Shown: positions 7,302 through 8,301 of the stretch, one piece after another
How positions within the stretch are numbered: position 1 is the first letter of the stretch
Layout: each line of letters begins with the position of its first letter
Origin: Flavobacteriales bacterium
Lineage (GTDB): Bacteria > Bacteroidota > Bacteroidia > Flavobacteriales > BACL11
Assembly: GCA_002683775.1 (NCBI GenBank)
Contig: NYTT01000058.1
Coordinates: forward strand, 1-8,301
Length of the DNA: 8,301 bases
Direction: 5' to 3'
Program-made: the position numbers and the translations under genes
Notes under the pieces: model-generated
The model's database searches: none
What the model was told of the DNA's origin: nothing
Seen by the model: only the letters and a program-made list of their open reading frames with translations

Positions 7302-7386
7302 TTATTATTTTTTTATGTTATACAATTATTTTAAAAAAGTTGCCTTTATTAAAACGTCTTATTTTTTTAATTATTTATTGTAATTT
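7302..7386 (-). other. 85-base AT-rich spacer between the polymerase gene and wecC
   Basis: This is the longest non-coding interval of the window. It contains almost only A and T except around 7339-7356. On the minus strand a tiny hairpin can be drawn at 7347-7336: AAAG, loop GCAA (a GNRA tetraloop), CUUU, then a short U-run. With one G-C pair it is too weak to call a terminator. I find no convincing Bacteroidota promoter (TTTG plus TAnnTTTG) nor a good sigma70-like pair. It ends with TAATAA directly before the TTG start of wecC. A promoter or leader could be here, but the sequence does not show it clearly. Confidence 0.3.
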
Positions 7387-8301
7387 CTACTTATTATTTA
7401 ATTTAAATACTAACCACATAGGAAGAAAATATGTTGCAAATAAGCCGTAAAGTACTGAGATACTAAGTCCAAGAAAGAATGAAAATCTAATGGAAATATA
7501 AAGCCAACAAAAATGCATAAAAATATCATCTTTAAAATAGTTTTTTGAATAATCTTCAAATCTTAATGCTAAAAAAACAGCTATCATTCCAAATATTGGC
7601 GAAAATAAAAACCCAGCATATATATATCCTGATAAAATTAAAGGAGGTATTTTACCACCAGTAATAACATTTGCATAATAAACACTTGTTCTATCTTTTA
7701 ATAAGTTAGTGTCAAAAATTCTATAAGAAATTTGATTAAGAACCTGTGTATTTATTATTATATCATTGAGGAGAGTTCTGTAACTCCAATTTTCTTTATA
7801 AAGACTATATGCTTTTAAACCCTGCGCAACACTTGAAGGGCCACTTAAATAAGAGTCCAGAAAAGTCATTCCAGCATTTCCTGAATAAAATTCAGTTATA
7901 ACCGAAGCAGATTTTACATTAATTTCATTTGTATTTGAAAGCCTATATGATGTAGAAAAAATAACACCAAATATAAGTATTATATATATAGATGTTGACA
8001 ATAATTTTTTGTTACTGGGGAAATAATTTGATAACATATATACAATTAATATACCCTGAGAAACCATATGGCCCCGATTTTCAGAATAAACTATTACGAC
8101 TGACAAGATTGCTGTTATTAAAAGAAAGCTTAATTTTATGAACTTGTTTTTTTCTATCCCTTTTTTTCTTAAGTGGATTATAGTCAATATTAATATAATT
8201 ATAGGTATGAATTTTACAAAATAGTAAATCACACCCATTTGCCAGCCATCTATGAATGTTACCGTATTATAAATAAGATCATCTGTGCTCTTTAACCAAA
8301 T
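7387..8301 (-). CDS. wzy: Wzy-like oligosaccharide repeat-unit polymerase, C-terminal part (truncated at window edge)
   Basis: The frame ends at TAG (7387-7389) and stays open without a stop to base 8301, giving 305 visible residues; the N-terminus lies beyond the window. The ATG at 8236-8238 is internal or at most an alternative start: 21 further in-frame codons (beginning IWLKSTDD) precede it. The visible part has several hydrophobic membrane segments, then a large polar loop containing GNAGMTFLDSYLSGP, YSLYKENWSY and a GGKIPPLILSGYIYAGF stretch, then further membrane segments at the C-terminus. Multiple helices around a large periplasmic loop with a G-x-x-P-P motif are typical of Wzy and related repeat-unit polymerases, which join flipped repeat units in the periplasm. 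Wzy sequences diverge strongly, so the call rests on topology, these weak motifs and the company of wzx and wecC. O-antigen ligase is a less likely alternative. Confidence 0.72.
   Translation of the reverse strand: MWLKSTDDLIYNTVTFIDGWQMGVIYYFVKFIPIIILILTIIHLRKKGIEKNKFIKLSFLLITAILSVVIVYSENRGHMVSQGILIVYMLSNYFPSNKKLLSTSIYIILIFGVIFSTSYRLSNTNEINVKSASVITEFYSGNAGMTFLDSYLSGPSSVAQGLKAYSLYKENWSYRTLLNDIIINTQVLNQISYRIFDTNLLKDRTSVYYANVITGGKIPPLILSGYIYAGFLFSPIFGMIAVFLALRFEDYSKNYFKDDIFMHFCWLYISIRFSFFLGLSISVLYGLFATYFLPMWLVFKLNNK

Noticed and set aside
7333..7350. Possible intrinsic terminator after the polymerase gene (hairpin with GCAA loop and U-run, minus strand)
   Set aside because: The stem is four pairs with a single G-C; in sequence this AT-rich such hairpins arise by chance and would not reliably terminate.
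1..8301. CRISPR array, tRNA or rRNA genes, insertion sequence or attachment-site repeats
   Set aside because: No regularly spaced direct repeats, cloverleaf-like segments, transposase motifs or terminal inverted repeats were seen; the many short A/T runs are explained by base composition.

Overview
The window is an AT-rich stretch in which every recognisable gene lies on the minus strand. It is almost gap-free: the largest non-coding interval is 85 bases. Low G+C, A-rich translation starts without clear Shine-Dalgarno motifs and gene content that is common in surface-polysaccharide loci suggest a member of the Bacteroidota, perhaps a flavobacterium. That assignment is inference; no taxonomic marker gene is present.

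Transcription runs from high to low coordinates. In order, the genes are: the 3' part of a Wzy-like repeat-unit polymerase (open to the window edge at 8301); a UDP-N-acetylmannosamine dehydrogenase (WecC) starting at TTG; a CelD/FemAB-like member of the GNAT superfamily; a small classical GNAT acetyltransferase; an AlgI-type MBOAT O-acyltransferase; a membrane-anchored SGNH protein of the AlgJ/AlgX kind; a Wzx flippase of the WzxC type; and the 5' part of a gene encoding a GINT1-N-like beta-propeller domain, cut by the window edge at base 1.

Together these look like the middle of a Wzx/Wzy-dependent O-antigen, capsule or exopolysaccharide locus. WecC would supply UDP-ManNAcA. Cytoplasmic GNAT-type enzymes would acylate a sugar nucleotide or lipid-linked precursor. 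Wzx would flip the lipid-linked repeat and Wzy would polymerise it. The MBOAT/SGNH pair would carry acyl groups, probably acetyl, across the inner membrane onto the glycan. No conventional glycosyltransferase, initiating sugar-phosphate transferase, WecB epimerase or chain-length regulator is visible, so the locus must continue on at least one side.

The last four genes (4248 down to 1) are packed with 4-base gaps or a 1-base TGATG overlap and look like a translationally coupled modification-and-export block. I see no convincing evidence of a wholly new system. The points most worth a second look are the number of acyl-transfer genes (four of eight), the mosaic base composition, the TTG start of wecC and the two edge-truncated genes.
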